From Campylobacter corcagiensis (GTDB lineage: Bacteria > Campylobacterota > Campylobacteria > Campylobacterales > Campylobacteraceae), in assembly GCF_013201645.1 (NCBI RefSeq), contig NZ_CP053842.1, positions 558,001 to 622,000 of the forward strand: 64,000 nt of DNA. The letters run 5' to 3'. The notes under the pieces were generated by a model. It saw nothing but the letters and a program-made list of their open reading frames with translations. It ran no database searches and was not told the DNA's origin. The stretch's first letter is position 1. Every line of letters begins with the position of its first letter. The position numbers and the translations under genes were made by a program. Positions 27,608 to 37,259 of the stretch are shown here, one piece after another.

Positions 27608-29428
27608 ATGCGTGAGTGGATAGAGAAATTTAGAAGTGCTGGGCTTTTAAAAGTCATTGACGAGCCAGTTGATATTGACTTAGAAATAGGGCATATAAGC
27701 TATGTAGAAGTTAAAAAAGATGATAGCAAAGCCTTGCTTTTTACAAAGCCAACTGATAAAAATGGTAAAATTTATCCACCAGTTTTAACAAACACTTTTG
27801 GAAGTTTTAAGGCCTTAGAACTAGTCCTTGGTAGAAGCGTAGAGAGTGTGGCTGATGAAATTTCATCACTTCTAAAACCAAAAAAACCAGCAAATTTTAA
27901 AGAAAAAGTAGACTTTTTAAAGTATTTATTTAGCCTTAGGACAACTTTTACTAAAAAACTAAAAGGTCCTGGCGAGTGTCAAAAACATCAGTTTTTGGGT
28001 GATAGCGTGAATCTATTTGATATGCCACATCTTAAAACTTGGGAAAAAGACGGCGGGGCGTTTATAACAATGGGGCAAGTTTATACCAAAGATTTAAACG
28101 GTGATACTCAAAATTTAGGAATGTATAGACTTCAAATTTACTCTAAAAACGAACTTGGAATGCACTGGCAAATTCACAAAGATGGTGCAAATTTCTTTAA
28201 TGAGTATAAAAAAGCTGGTAAAAAAATGCCCGTTTCAGTAGCAATTGGCGGCGATCCACTTTATATTTGGTGTGGGCAAGCACCACTTCCACATGGAATT
28301 TTTGAGCTACTTTTATACGGCTTTATTAGAAAAACTCCTGCAAAACTTGTAAAAAGCTTAACAAATGATATTTATATTCCTCATGATAGTGATTTTGTAA
28401 TTGAGGGTTTTGTAGATCCTAACGAGTTAAAAGATGAAGGGCCATTTGGCGATCATACGGGCTTTTATACGCCGATTTTGCCATTTCCTGTGATGAGAGT
28501 TAGTGCTATTACTCATAAAGATGACCCGATTTATCACGCTACAGTTGTTGGTAAACCACCACTTGAAGATAAATATATGGGGCACGCAACTGAGAGGATT
28601 TTCTTGCCACTTTTTAAAGTAACAGCTCCAGATTTGATTGATTATAAAATGCCTGAAAATGGTGTTTTTCACAACCTTATCTTAGCTAAAATAAATGCTT
28701 GGTATCCAGCTCATGCTAGGCAGATGATGCATGCATTTTGGGGCGTTGGGCAGATGAGTTTTGTAAAACACGCCATTTTTGTAGATAAAGATGCAAAAGA
28801 TTTAAGCAATTATGATGCCATAGCAAGATATGCACTTAATCGCATAACTACAAAGAGCCTTATCGTAAGTGAAGGTGTTTGTGACCAGCTTGATCACGCT
28901 TCGCCAAATGCTTGTTTTGGTGGTAAATTAGCTGTTGATGCGACGGTTGATTTGGAGCCTTTAAAGCCTCAAATTTTAAGCGATAGTGAGCTTTTAGATA
29001 AATTTAGAAGTGTTGATAAAAACATTGTAAATTTAAAGCAGTATTATACAGATACAAAAAATCCTATCGTTTTTATATCGGTTGAAAAAAAGGGGTTAAT
29101 AAAAGAGCTTTTTGATAAGCTTTTAAAATTTAAAGCTCATTTTAAAATTTTATGCTTTTTTGATACTAAAAACGATGTAAATAACGCTTATATGAGCGTT
29201 TGGAGACTTACAAATAATACTGATGCTATTCGTGATTTATTTATTGATGGTGATCAAATTTGTGTAGATGCAACCCAAAAAAGCCAACTTGATGGTTACA
29301 CTCGTGGTTGGCCTGATGAGGTTGATTGCACAAAAAGCGTCATAGATAGCTTAAGAAAACGCGGCCTTATAAATGTAAGTGATGAGTTTATAGAGAAATT
29401 TGAGATAACTCCTAATTTAGCCCCTTAG
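27608..29428 (+). CDS. ubiD: UbiD-family prenyl-FMN decarboxylase
   Basis: 606 residues, full length for UbiD. Motifs include the cofactor and metal region GPFGDHTGFYTP and EDKYMGHATERIFLPL. Campylobacter makes menaquinone by the futalosine route, in which a UbiD-like enzyme removes the naphthoate carboxyl; ispB nearby supports a quinone role. Confidence 0.93.
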   Translation: MREWIEKFRSAGLLKVIDEPVDIDLEIGHISYVEVKKDDSKALLFTKPTDKNGKIYPPVLTNTFGSFKALELVLGRSVESVADEISSLLKPKKPANFKEKVDFLKYLFSLRTTFTKKLKGPGECQKHQFLGDSVNLFDMPHLKTWEKDGGAFITMGQVYTKDLNGDTQNLGMYRLQIYSKNELGMHWQIHKDGANFFNEYKKAGKKMPVSVAIGGDPLYIWCGQAPLPHGIFELLLYGFIRKTPAKLVKSLTNDIYIPHDSDFVIEGFVDPNELKDEGPFGDHTGFYTPILPFPVMRVSAITHKDDPIYHATVVGKPPLEDKYMGHATERIFLPLFKVTAPDLIDYKMPENGVFHNLILAKINAWYPAHARQMMHAFWGVGQMSFVKHAIFVDKDAKDLSNYDAIARYALNRITTKSLIVSEGVCDQLDHASPNACFGGKLAVDATVDLEPLKPQILSDSELLDKFRSVDKNIVNLKQYYTDTKNPIVFISVEKKGLIKELFDKLLKFKAHFKILCFFDTKNDVNNAYMSVWRLTNNTDAIRDLFIDGDQICVDATQKSQLDGYTRGWPDEVDCTKSVIDSLRKRGLINVSDEFIEKFEITPNLAP

Positions 29429-29434
29429 ATGAAT

Positions 29435-30157
29435 TTATTGAGCGGTATATCCGCCATCAACGACTAAATTTGCCCCTGTTATCCACTTTGCTTTATCACT
29501 TGCTAGGAAAAACGCAGCATTTGCCACATCTTCGGGGCTACCAACTCCACCAAGTGGGTGAGGTGCGTCAAAAATACGCCCAAACGCTTCGTTGCCCATA
29601 CTATCTTTTATGTCACTAACCGTTTGCGTCATCACAGTTCCAGGCGATATGGAATTTACTCTTATGCCGTATTTAGCGTAGTTTATGGCGTTTTGTTTAG
29701 TCATACCGATAATAGCAGCTTTTGAAGGCGCATAAGCACCAAAATTTTGACTTCCAACCATGCCAAGAGTTGATGAGATGTTGATTATAACACCAAAATT
29801 TTGCTCTTTCATAACTTTTAAACTGTATTTACTCATCAAAAAAGTCCCCATAACATTTAGTTTAAAAACTCTTTCAAACTCGCTTGTTTCAAGCTCATCA
29901 CAAGGTAAATTTTCGCCTGTTATACCGGCATTGTTTATTAAAATGTCGATTTTACCGTATCTATCTTTTATAGTTTTGATTAGTTCTTTTACAGAGTTTT
30001 CATCGCTTATATCGCACGGCATAAACTCGCCATAGCACTCATTAGGAGATTTTCTAGCTACTGCTATAACTTTTGCTTGATTTTCTTTAAAAAGCTTACA
30101 TATATAAGCCCCTATGCCACTTGTTCCACCAGTTACAATTACAACTTTTTCATTCAT
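29435..30157 (-). CDS. Short-chain dehydrogenase/reductase
   Basis: 240 residues. NAD(P) loop TGGTSGIG, NNAG motif, catalytic Ser in INISST and YxxxK in YAPSK, closing with VDGGYTAQ. This is a FabG-like fold. Standalone, convergent to ubiD; the substrate is not readable. Confidence 0.9.
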   Translation of the reverse strand: MNEKVVIVTGGTSGIGAYICKLFKENQAKVIAVARKSPNECYGEFMPCDISDENSVKELIKTIKDRYGKIDILINNAGITGENLPCDELETSEFERVFKLNVMGTFLMSKYSLKVMKEQNFGVIINISSTLGMVGSQNFGAYAPSKAAIIGMTKQNAINYAKYGIRVNSISPGTVMTQTVSDIKDSMGNEAFGRIFDAPHPLGGVGSPEDVANAAFFLASDKAKWITGANLVVDGGYTAQ

Positions 30158-30162
30158 ATTTC

Positions 30163-30260
30163 CACCTTTAAAGTGATTTTAAAAGCTAGGTTTTTAGCAA
30201 GTTTTACTAGCTTATTGGCTTAATATACAGTAGTTATATAAATATATATTCGCAAAGTTT
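30163..30260 (-). pseudogene. Decayed copy of the 3' end of the DUF5644-like gene
   Basis: This stretch aligns, with small gaps, to 31101-31206, the 3' end of the minus-strand gene at 31.1-32.1 kb. Shared blocks include AAAGCTAGGTTTTT, GCAAGTTTTACTAGCT and TAGTTATATAAATAT. The reading frame is broken. The relic now supplies the RBS region of the SDR (AAAGGTGG before its ATG). Confidence 0.75.
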
Positions 30261-30401
30261 GCATTCATTAATAAATTTAGATATACAAATTCCCTTGGTA
30301 GTAAGGACATTTAAATGCAGATTAAATTTAAGTTTGATGCTAAAAAGCTAAATATCAATATAAATTTTGTATAATATCTATAAATCAATAAAGGAAGCTT
30401 A

Positions 30402-31001
30402 ATGTTTGATAAAATTTTAGAATTTCTTGGATCTAAAGATAGCAAAAAAGATAAATCTATGAGTAGTTTAGATAAAAGTGAATTTAAAGTCAAAGAAGAT
30501 TTTGAAGATAGTTTAACAATAGAGCAAATTTATACCAAAGAGGAATTTGATAACGATCAAATTGAAGAAATAGAACGAGGCTTTAAAAATGGTTTAACAA
30601 TAGAACAAGTCCAAGTTTATGCAAAAAAAGAATTTTATTACGGTCAAATGAAACAAATCAGATTAGGTTTTGAAAATGGCTTAACCTTAGAACAAGTTCA
30701 AATTTATGCTAAAGAAGAATTTAGTAACTATGAAATGCGAGAAATCAGACTAGGTTTTCAAAATGGTTTAACTTTAGAGCAAGTTAAATTTTATGCCGAA
30801 AAAGAATTTAATAGTAATCAAATGAGACAAATAAGAGAAGATTTTGAGAGTGGTTTAGGATTAGATAAAATGCTATATTATGCGCAGTATCCAGATGTGC
30901 AAAAAGAACAAATAAAGTCTTGGTTTAAAAGTGGCTTAACTATCGAACAAATCACACCTTTAATCAAAGCCAATTTTGAAACAGGCAAATGGGAAAAGTG
31001 A
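30402..31001 (+). CDS. Protein of tandem 29-residue helical repeats
   Basis: 199 residues. After a charged 36-residue start come about five tandem units of 27-29 residues, pattern GLTxEQVxxYAxxEFxxxQM then a second helix ending IRxGFExG. The DNA period is about 87 bases. Similar 'GL...YA...F...QM..I' repeats occur in proteins of gut Firmicutes and phages; their role is not established. No signal peptide. ATG follows AAAGGAAGC. The repeat gene lies between the intact and relic copies of its neighbour's end, a sign of local rearrangement. Confidence 0.75.
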   Translation: MFDKILEFLGSKDSKKDKSMSSLDKSEFKVKEDFEDSLTIEQIYTKEEFDNDQIEEIERGFKNGLTIEQVQVYAKKEFYYGQMKQIRLGFENGLTLEQVQIYAKEEFSNYEMREIRLGFQNGLTLEQVKFYAEKEFNSNQMRQIREDFESGLGLDKMLYYAQYPDVQKEQIKSWFKSGLTIEQITPLIKANFETGKWEK

Positions 31002-31087
31002 TTTTGATTTTGCTGAAAAATTTCATAAATTTATAAGGATTTTTAATTTTTCAGCAAGAATTTAAAAAGCTAAAACTTACTGTTTAA

Positions 31088-32107
31088 CTATACTAATCCT
31101 ACCTTTAAAGTGTGATTTTCAAAGCTAGGTTTTTCATCATTGGCAAGTTTTACTAGCTCATCAGCACTTAAAATATAGTAGTTATATAAATATCTATTTG
31201 CAAATTTCTCTATCTCTTTGGCCTTGCCATCAAAAAGCAAAAACGCCTCTTTGTCATTTACCACTAAAAAATCCGAGCCTTCATCATAAGCGTTAAAAAC
31301 TATACCGCTAGCTAAAAATAGAGCCACATCTTTGTCAAATTCATAAATCCTAGCCCCGCTATAGTGGTCATTTAGATCAAATTTGACAACTTCAGCCCCG
31401 ATATTTTTAACCAAATTTACTAGTTCTTCATCGTTATAAACAGCTATCTTAAAGCCTTTAAATTTATCACTTTTTATCTTTTCAAAGCCCGATATAAATT
31501 TTTCGCTTTCTTTTATCTGACTTAAATTTAGCTCTTTTCTTAGGAAATTTACACATTCATTTGTATTAAAAGGATCGTTAAAAACAAATTTTGGCGTTAT
31601 GTAGTAATGAATTTCATCTTTTATAATCTCTAAAATTTCATCCTTTTTAGAAGGAAATTTATCTATTAAATGCTTAGCAAAAACAAAAGCGGAATTTCCT
31701 ATGAAATCCTCTTTAAATTTAAGAACTCTATTTGAGTAAAATAGTGGCTTTAAGCTTTTGTAAAACTCTTTTTCGCTTTTAAATTCACTAAATTTATCAA
31801 AAGCTTTTAAAAAATCGCTATCATCGATTATCAAGTCTTTTACCGACCTTTTTTTATAAAGTGGTGATATTTTGATTATGTCTCCTGTAAGGGCTAAAAT
31901 TTCATCCAGATTTTCTTCTAAATTTACTAAGTGATGATTAAGTTTTACCCACTCTACACCGTCAAATTTAAAGTAAGGATCGCCTTTTTTGATATCATCT
32001 AAAAGCTCTTTTAAATTCTTAAAATTCCACTTTTCATATAGATATGGTTTATAATAACTCGCATAATCAAGCCCAGCTTCAAACCTAAAAATTTCAACCT
32101 CTAACAT
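31088..32107 (-). CDS. Conserved epsilonproteobacterial protein (probably DUF5644)
   Basis: 339 residues. The N-terminal 80 residues look like a beta-grasp half (VEIFRFEAGLDYASYYKPY) and the C-terminal half an HdrB-like alpha/beta domain. I place it tentatively in DUF5644, a family found near redox genes. No Cys-rich CCG motif is present. A duplicate of its 3' end lies at 30.2 kb. Confidence 0.55.
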   Translation of the reverse strand: MLEVEIFRFEAGLDYASYYKPYLYEKWNFKNLKELLDDIKKGDPYFKFDGVEWVKLNHHLVNLEENLDEILALTGDIIKISPLYKKRSVKDLIIDDSDFLKAFDKFSEFKSEKEFYKSLKPLFYSNRVLKFKEDFIGNSAFVFAKHLIDKFPSKKDEILEIIKDEIHYYITPKFVFNDPFNTNECVNFLRKELNLSQIKESEKFISGFEKIKSDKFKGFKIAVYNDEELVNLVKNIGAEVVKFDLNDHYSGARIYEFDKDVALFLASGIVFNAYDEGSDFLVVNDKEAFLLFDGKAKEIEKFANRYLYNYYILSADELVKLANDEKPSFENHTLKVGLV

Positions 32108-32194
32108 ACCTAGCCCTTAAATTTAAAATAGACAATTTTAGCAAATTTCAGCTTATAAAGAGATTTTAACAAATTTAATTGTAAAATATTAAAA

Positions 32195-33004
32195 ATGGAT
32201 AAAGAAAAATATATTATTTCACAATTTAAAAGCAAATTTATAGGCGATGATGGTGCTGTTATAGGCGATCTTGTTTATAGTAAGGATATTTTTATAGAAG
32301 ATACTCACTTTAAAAAGGGCTGGCTTAGCCTTTTTGAGATAGGGCGCAAGGCAATTATCATAAATATAAGCGATGCTATCGTGATGAATGCTGTGCCAAA
32401 ATACGCCTTACTTGGGCTTTTGATACCAAAAAGCATGAGTTTAAATGATATAAAAGAGCTAAAAAACGGCATAAAATTTGCTTGTGAAAAATATGGCGTG
32501 GAAATTATCGGCGGCGATACTGTTAGTTCAAAGCTTCTTGGCGTGAGCGTGAGTATCATCTCTTACTCTAAAAATCCTATATTTAGAAATCCTAAAAAAG
32601 GTGAGCTTTTAGCCTTTACAGGGAGTTTGGGAGGGAGTTTAAAAGGGCTTAGAGCTTTACAAAGAGGAGCTAAAATAAGCAAAAATTCTCGCTTTAGAGA
32701 TGTAAAACTAAGAGATAAATTTTTTTATAAAACAGCTAAATTTATAAAATCAGCCATGGATATAAGCGATGGTTTAGCAAGTGATTTGCCTAAATTTGTT
32801 GGAAATAAAGATATAAAATTTCTTAAAAATTTAGACAAATTTGAGTTTTTAAGTGGCGAAGAGTATGAAATTTTATTTAGTTTTGATAAAAAAGATAAAT
32901 TTAGAGTTATAAATGAAGCAAACAAAGCAAGAGTAAAATTAACTATTTTTGGGGAAGTTGTAAATGGAAGATATAAAACAAAATCAAGAAGTTGGCATTT
33001 TTAA
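32195..33004 (+). CDS. thiL: Thiamine-monophosphate kinase
   Basis: 269 residues. PurM-like ATP fold with GDDGAVIGD, IEDTHF, DAIVMNA and the DISDGLASDL motif. It phosphorylates thiamine monophosphate to the diphosphate. Short for ThiL (usually about 310). Overlaps truD by 41 bases, an arrangement shared with C. jejuni. Confidence 0.92.
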   Translation: MDKEKYIISQFKSKFIGDDGAVIGDLVYSKDIFIEDTHFKKGWLSLFEIGRKAIIINISDAIVMNAVPKYALLGLLIPKSMSLNDIKELKNGIKFACEKYGVEIIGGDTVSSKLLGVSVSIISYSKNPIFRNPKKGELLAFTGSLGGSLKGLRALQRGAKISKNSRFRDVKLRDKFFYKTAKFIKSAMDISDGLASDLPKFVGNKDIKFLKNLDKFEFLSGEEYEILFSFDKKDKFRVINEANKARVKLTIFGEVVNGRYKTKSRSWHF

Positions 33005-34094
33005 GGGCGTTTTTTCGTTAGATCACTCGCCGATAAATGCTCATTTTAGTAAAAATAGCGATGATTTTGTCGTTAGGGAAGTGCCTCTTTATGAATTTAG
33101 TGGAAACGGTGAGCATCTTATAATAAACATTCAAAAAAAAGATCTTACGACATTTGATGCTATTAAGATTTTAAGTGGTGTAACGGGCGTAAAGATGCGT
33201 GATTTTGGTTATGCTGGGCTTAAAGATAGGCAAGGAATGACTACTCAATTTATCTCAATGCCAAAGAAATTTGAAAGTAGTTTAGAAAATTTTAGCCATG
33301 AAAAGATGAAAATTCTAAGCACTACAGTGCACAACAACAAACTAAGAATTGGTCATCTTAAGGGAAATAACTTTTTTATAAGGCTTAAAAAAGTTAGCAA
33401 AGTTGATGCTTTAAAACTCAGTGAAGTTTGTAAAAAGATAGATGAGATGGGCTTTGCAAATTACTTTGGGTATCAGCGTTTTGGCAAATACGCTGATAAC
33501 GCTAAACAAGGTCGTGAAATTTTAGAAGGAAATTTAAACATAAAAAACCCAAAAACAAAAGATCTTTTAATCTCAGCTTATCAAAGCGAAGTTTTTAACA
33601 TTTGGCTTAGTAAAAGAGTGGCTTTAAGCAAGGCTTTTAGGGATTTAAAAGCAGATAAAGTGTCTGAAATTTATCCGCTTTTTAAGGATATTAAAGTGGT
33701 AAAATCCATAAAAAATGAACCAAATTTCTTTAAAATTTTACCAGGTGATACGCTTAGTCACTATCCATTTGGTAAGGTTTTTTTATGTGAGGATTTAGAG
33801 AGTGAAACTAGGCGTTTTATAAACCGAAATATCACAGTAACTGGACTACTTTTTGGCTCAAAAGCTCTTAAAAGTGTAGGCTTAGCTGCTGAGTTTGCAA
33901 GTGGGATTTACTCTAGCACTCAAGACTATAAACAAAACGGGACAAACCGCTTTGCGTGGGAATATGCAAAGAATTTAGAGTATAAATATGATGAAGAAAA
34001 CGCTCACTTCACGCTTAGCTTTGGGCTTGATAAGGGTTGCTATGCCACAACCTTACTTGAAGAAATTCTACATACTAGAGAAATTTTGGTATAA
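32964..34094 (+). CDS. truD: tRNA pseudouridine(13) synthase TruD
   Basis: 376 residues. The catalytic Asp is in YAGLKDRQGMTTQ; NYFGYQRFG is the second conserved block. The start within thiL suggests translational coupling. Confidence 0.95.
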   Translation: MEDIKQNQEVGIFKGVFSLDHSPINAHFSKNSDDFVVREVPLYEFSGNGEHLIINIQKKDLTTFDAIKILSGVTGVKMRDFGYAGLKDRQGMTTQFISMPKKFESSLENFSHEKMKILSTTVHNNKLRIGHLKGNNFFIRLKKVSKVDALKLSEVCKKIDEMGFANYFGYQRFGKYADNAKQGREILEGNLNIKNPKTKDLLISAYQSEVFNIWLSKRVALSKAFRDLKADKVSEIYPLFKDIKVVKSIKNEPNFFKILPGDTLSHYPFGKVFLCEDLESETRRFINRNITVTGLLFGSKALKSVGLAAEFASGIYSSTQDYKQNGTNRFAWEYAKNLEYKYDEENAHFTLSFGLDKGCYATTLLEEILHTREILV

Positions 34095-34122
34095 TTGAAA
34101 CATTTTTAAACAAGGAAAATAT

Positions 34123-35463
34123 ATGGATATTGGAATAATCGGCGGTGGATTAAGCGGCTTAACTACTGCGTTTTATATAAATTTTTTTGGTGAAGGAAAG
34201 CATAAAGTCACTGTTTTGGAGCGTGAAAAAGTAGTTGGCGGCAAGATGAGAACACATAATGAAAATGGCTTTTTGGTAGAAGAAGCAAGTAATGGCTATC
34301 TTTCAAACCGCCCTGATACTACCGAACTTGTGCGTCTTGCTGGGCTTGATAATATGCTTTTAAAAAGCAACGACAACGCTAGAGTTAGATTTATTTATAA
34401 AGATAAGCTTTATAAGATGCCAGAAGGCGTTAAAGACTTTATGTTAAGTGGCATTATGAGTCCGCTTGGAAAGCTAAGAGTAGCTTGTGAGTATTTTATT
34501 CCACAAAAAAAAGATGATAAAGAAGAGACTTTAAAAGAATTTGGTTATCGCCGCGTGGGAAAAGAGCTAACAGATACTTTTCTAGATCCAATGGTAGCAG
34601 GTGTTTATGGCTCAACTCCTGATAAAATAGCCATAAGAGCGTCATTTGATAAGATAGTCATGATGGAGCAAAAATTTGGGGGTCTTATTAAGGCAATGAT
34701 TGCGATGAAAAGCAAAAGTGCTGCTCCAACTGGCGTACTTATGAGCTTTAAAGGCGGATGTGAAAGCTTTGTAAAGGCCTTAGCAGAAAAATCAAAAGCT
34801 GATATAAAACTAGGATATGAAGTAAAAAGCGTAGAAAAAAAGGGTGATAAATTTGTAGTAAATGGTGAATTTGAGTTTGATAAACTCATCGTTTCAACTC
34901 CTGCTTATGATGCAGCAAATTTATTAGGCGAAATTCTGCCTGATGCGGTTCGTAGGCTAAATGCTATAGAGTATACGCCAATATCAGTTGTAGGGCTTGG
35001 ATATGAAAACATCTCTCATGATTTAAGAGGCTTTGGTCTTTTAACGACTACTTCATCAAAACAGCCAATACTTGGCATAGTTTGGGATAGTTCGATATTT
35101 TATGATAGAGCCCCTGAAAATAGCGACATTTTAAGAGTTATGATAGGCGGACAAAGAGATAAAGATTTAGCTTTGAAAAGTGATGAAATCTTAACAGAAT
35201 TTGCAAAACTTGGCGTAAGAAACACAATGGGAGTAATAGATGAGCCAAAAAGTGTTTATGTAAAACGCCATGAAAAGGGCATTCCAAACTACGGTTTAGG
35301 GCATGTAGAAAATGTTCAAGAGATAATGAAAGAAGCAAAAAGAGTAAATGGACTATATCTAAACTCAAACGCTTATAAAGGCGTAGCGATGAATGACTGT
35401 ATAAAAAACTCAAGACTAACAGCAAGAGATGTTTTAGGGCTTGGAAACGAGTTGAAAGGCTAA
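34123..35463 (+). CDS. Protoporphyrinogen oxidase-like FAD amine oxidase (HemY type)
   Basis: 446 residues. FAD dinucleotide motif IGIIGGGLSGLTTA at the N-terminus, then VLEREKVVGGKMRT and a C-terminal GVAMNDCIKN block. The overall form matches oxygen-dependent PPO (HemG/HemY). In a microaerophile it could complete heme synthesis with hemA and hemC. Family firm, substrate inferred. Confidence 0.82.
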   Translation: MDIGIIGGGLSGLTTAFYINFFGEGKHKVTVLEREKVVGGKMRTHNENGFLVEEASNGYLSNRPDTTELVRLAGLDNMLLKSNDNARVRFIYKDKLYKMPEGVKDFMLSGIMSPLGKLRVACEYFIPQKKDDKEETLKEFGYRRVGKELTDTFLDPMVAGVYGSTPDKIAIRASFDKIVMMEQKFGGLIKAMIAMKSKSAAPTGVLMSFKGGCESFVKALAEKSKADIKLGYEVKSVEKKGDKFVVNGEFEFDKLIVSTPAYDAANLLGEILPDAVRRLNAIEYTPISVVGLGYENISHDLRGFGLLTTTSSKQPILGIVWDSSIFYDRAPENSDILRVMIGGQRDKDLALKSDEILTEFAKLGVRNTMGVIDEPKSVYVKRHEKGIPNYGLGHVENVQEIMKEAKRVNGLYLNSNAYKGVAMNDCIKNSRLTARDVLGLGNELKG

Positions 35464-35585
35464 ATTTAAGTTTGATATAAAGCTAAAATTTAGCTTTATA
35501 TCTTAAATTTTGATTGCTTTTATTTACTAAATTTTTGTAAAAATATTAAATTATAATCACTAAATTTCATAACAAAGAGCTAAAT

Positions 35586-36854
35586 TTGGACATTTTTATT
35601 TCACTTTTTATATTTATTCTTACTCTTTGGCTTATTATCTTTAAACCATACAATCTAAAAATCGGTACGAGCGCTGTTTTTGGGGCGGTTTTGGCACTTA
35701 GCTTTGGGGTGGTAAGTTTTCAAGATACGCTTGAGATAATAAGCATAGTTTGGGATGCAACGCTTTCATTTATCGGTATTATAATGGTATCTCTTATCTT
35801 AGAAAAAAACGGCTTTTTTGAGTGGTGTGCTATAAAAATGGCAAAATTCTCAAATGGTAGCGGTAGGCTAATGTTTATATACACTATACTTCTTGGATCT
35901 ATCGTTTCAGCATTTTTTGCAAATGACGGTGCTGCTTTGATACTAACGCCAATTATCCTATCCAAAATGAAAATTTTAAAGCTAAATTTACGCACAATGG
36001 TCGCGTTTTTGCTAGCAAGTGGCTTTATCGCTGATAGTGCTTCGCTTTTGTTTGTTTTTTCAAACCTTACAAACATAATGGCGGCTGGGTATTTTCAAAT
36101 AAGCTTTGGGAAGTACTTTCTTGATATGATTTTGCCATTTTTTGTTAGTGTTTTTATATCAACCTCTTTGCTTTTATTTATACTTTATAAAGATATTCCA
36201 AAAAGCATCGACACTTCACTTTTAAAACCATCTAGTCACGCTCTTAAAAGTAAGAAATTTTTTAAAATTTCATGGGTTTTTTTGATTTTTTTAATGTGCA
36301 GTTATTTTTTAAGTGATATTTTAAATTTACCACTATCTATTTTTGCTTTGAGTGGGGCTTTTATTTTTATGATTTTGGGGGCTAAATTTGAAGTTTTAAA
36401 ACCATCTCAAGTTATAAAAGAAGCACCGTGGCAGATAGTTTGGTTTAGTATTGGGCTTTTTGTGGTGGTTTATGGACTAAAAAATGCTGGTCTTATGGTG
36501 GGATTAGATAAAATTTTAGAGTATATCTCTTATAAGAGTGAACTTTTTCAAGTTCTTGGCGTTGGCTTTATAGCTGCGTTTATGAGTGCTTTTATGAATA
36601 ATCTTCCAACTATTTTAATGTTAAATATCTCTTTAGATCACATAGATGCGAGCAATCTTATGATATATGCAAACATAATCGGCTGTAATATCGGTACAAA
36701 ACTTACGCCATTTGGTTCTTTGGCTACTTTGCTGTGGCTTTTTGCGTTAGAAAAAGACGGCGTAAAGATAGGTGTAAAACAGTATATGAAATTTGGCTTT
36801 ATAATAACTCCGCCTGTTCTTTTTATGGTTCTTTTATCTCTACTTTTTATATAA
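35586..36854 (+). CDS. ArsB/NhaD-superfamily ion transporter
   Basis: 422 residues with about 11-12 membrane segments, including FFANDGAALILTPI and AFMNNLPTILML, the paired hairpin motifs of the ArsB-type ion transporter superfamily. It could export arsenite or exchange ions; no arsR or arsC is adjacent. TTG start. Confidence 0.8.
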   Translation: MDIFISLFIFILTLWLIIFKPYNLKIGTSAVFGAVLALSFGVVSFQDTLEIISIVWDATLSFIGIIMVSLILEKNGFFEWCAIKMAKFSNGSGRLMFIYTILLGSIVSAFFANDGAALILTPIILSKMKILKLNLRTMVAFLLASGFIADSASLLFVFSNLTNIMAAGYFQISFGKYFLDMILPFFVSVFISTSLLLFILYKDIPKSIDTSLLKPSSHALKSKKFFKISWVFLIFLMCSYFLSDILNLPLSIFALSGAFIFMILGAKFEVLKPSQVIKEAPWQIVWFSIGLFVVVYGLKNAGLMVGLDKILEYISYKSELFQVLGVGFIAAFMSAFMNNLPTILMLNISLDHIDASNLMIYANIIGCNIGTKLTPFGSLATLLWLFALEKDGVKIGVKQYMKFGFIITPPVLFMVLLSLLFI

Positions 36855-36885
36855 ATGTTAAGCTTAATATGATAAAATCGCTTTT

Positions 36886-37198
36886 CCAAGTATGGTGAGT
36901 GACTGCGTGAAAACGAGGAAAGTCCGAGCTACACTAAGACGGGGCTTCATCTAACGGATGACTAGGGCGACCTAAGGGAAAGTGCAACAGAAAGCAAACT
37001 ACCGCTAAGCGGAAAAGGTGAAAGGGTAGGGTAAGAGCCTACCAGCATTTATGGCAACATAAGTGGCTTGTAAACCCAGCCTGTAGCAAGAAGGGACGGT
37101 TTTGTCTTAGATTAAAACCCTTCGCTTGAGCTAATTTGTGAAATTTAGCCTAGATAAATAGTCACTTTTAACAGAACTCGGCTTATAGCTATACTTGG
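36886..37198 (+). ncRNA. rnpB: RNase P RNA
   Basis: The closing stem CCAAGTAT at 36886 pairs with ATACTTGG ending at 37198. Inside are the conserved GAGGAAAGTCCGAGC block, the AAAGTGCAACAGAAAG core, and the 3' ACAGAACTCGGCTTAT element. This is a bacterial type A RNase P ribozyme that trims tRNA 5' ends. End points could differ by a few bases. Confidence 0.95.
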
Positions 37199-37259
37199 GG
37201 TTTGATTAGAGATTTATTATTTTGTGTTAGTTTATAAAATATAAAAATAATACTTTAAG

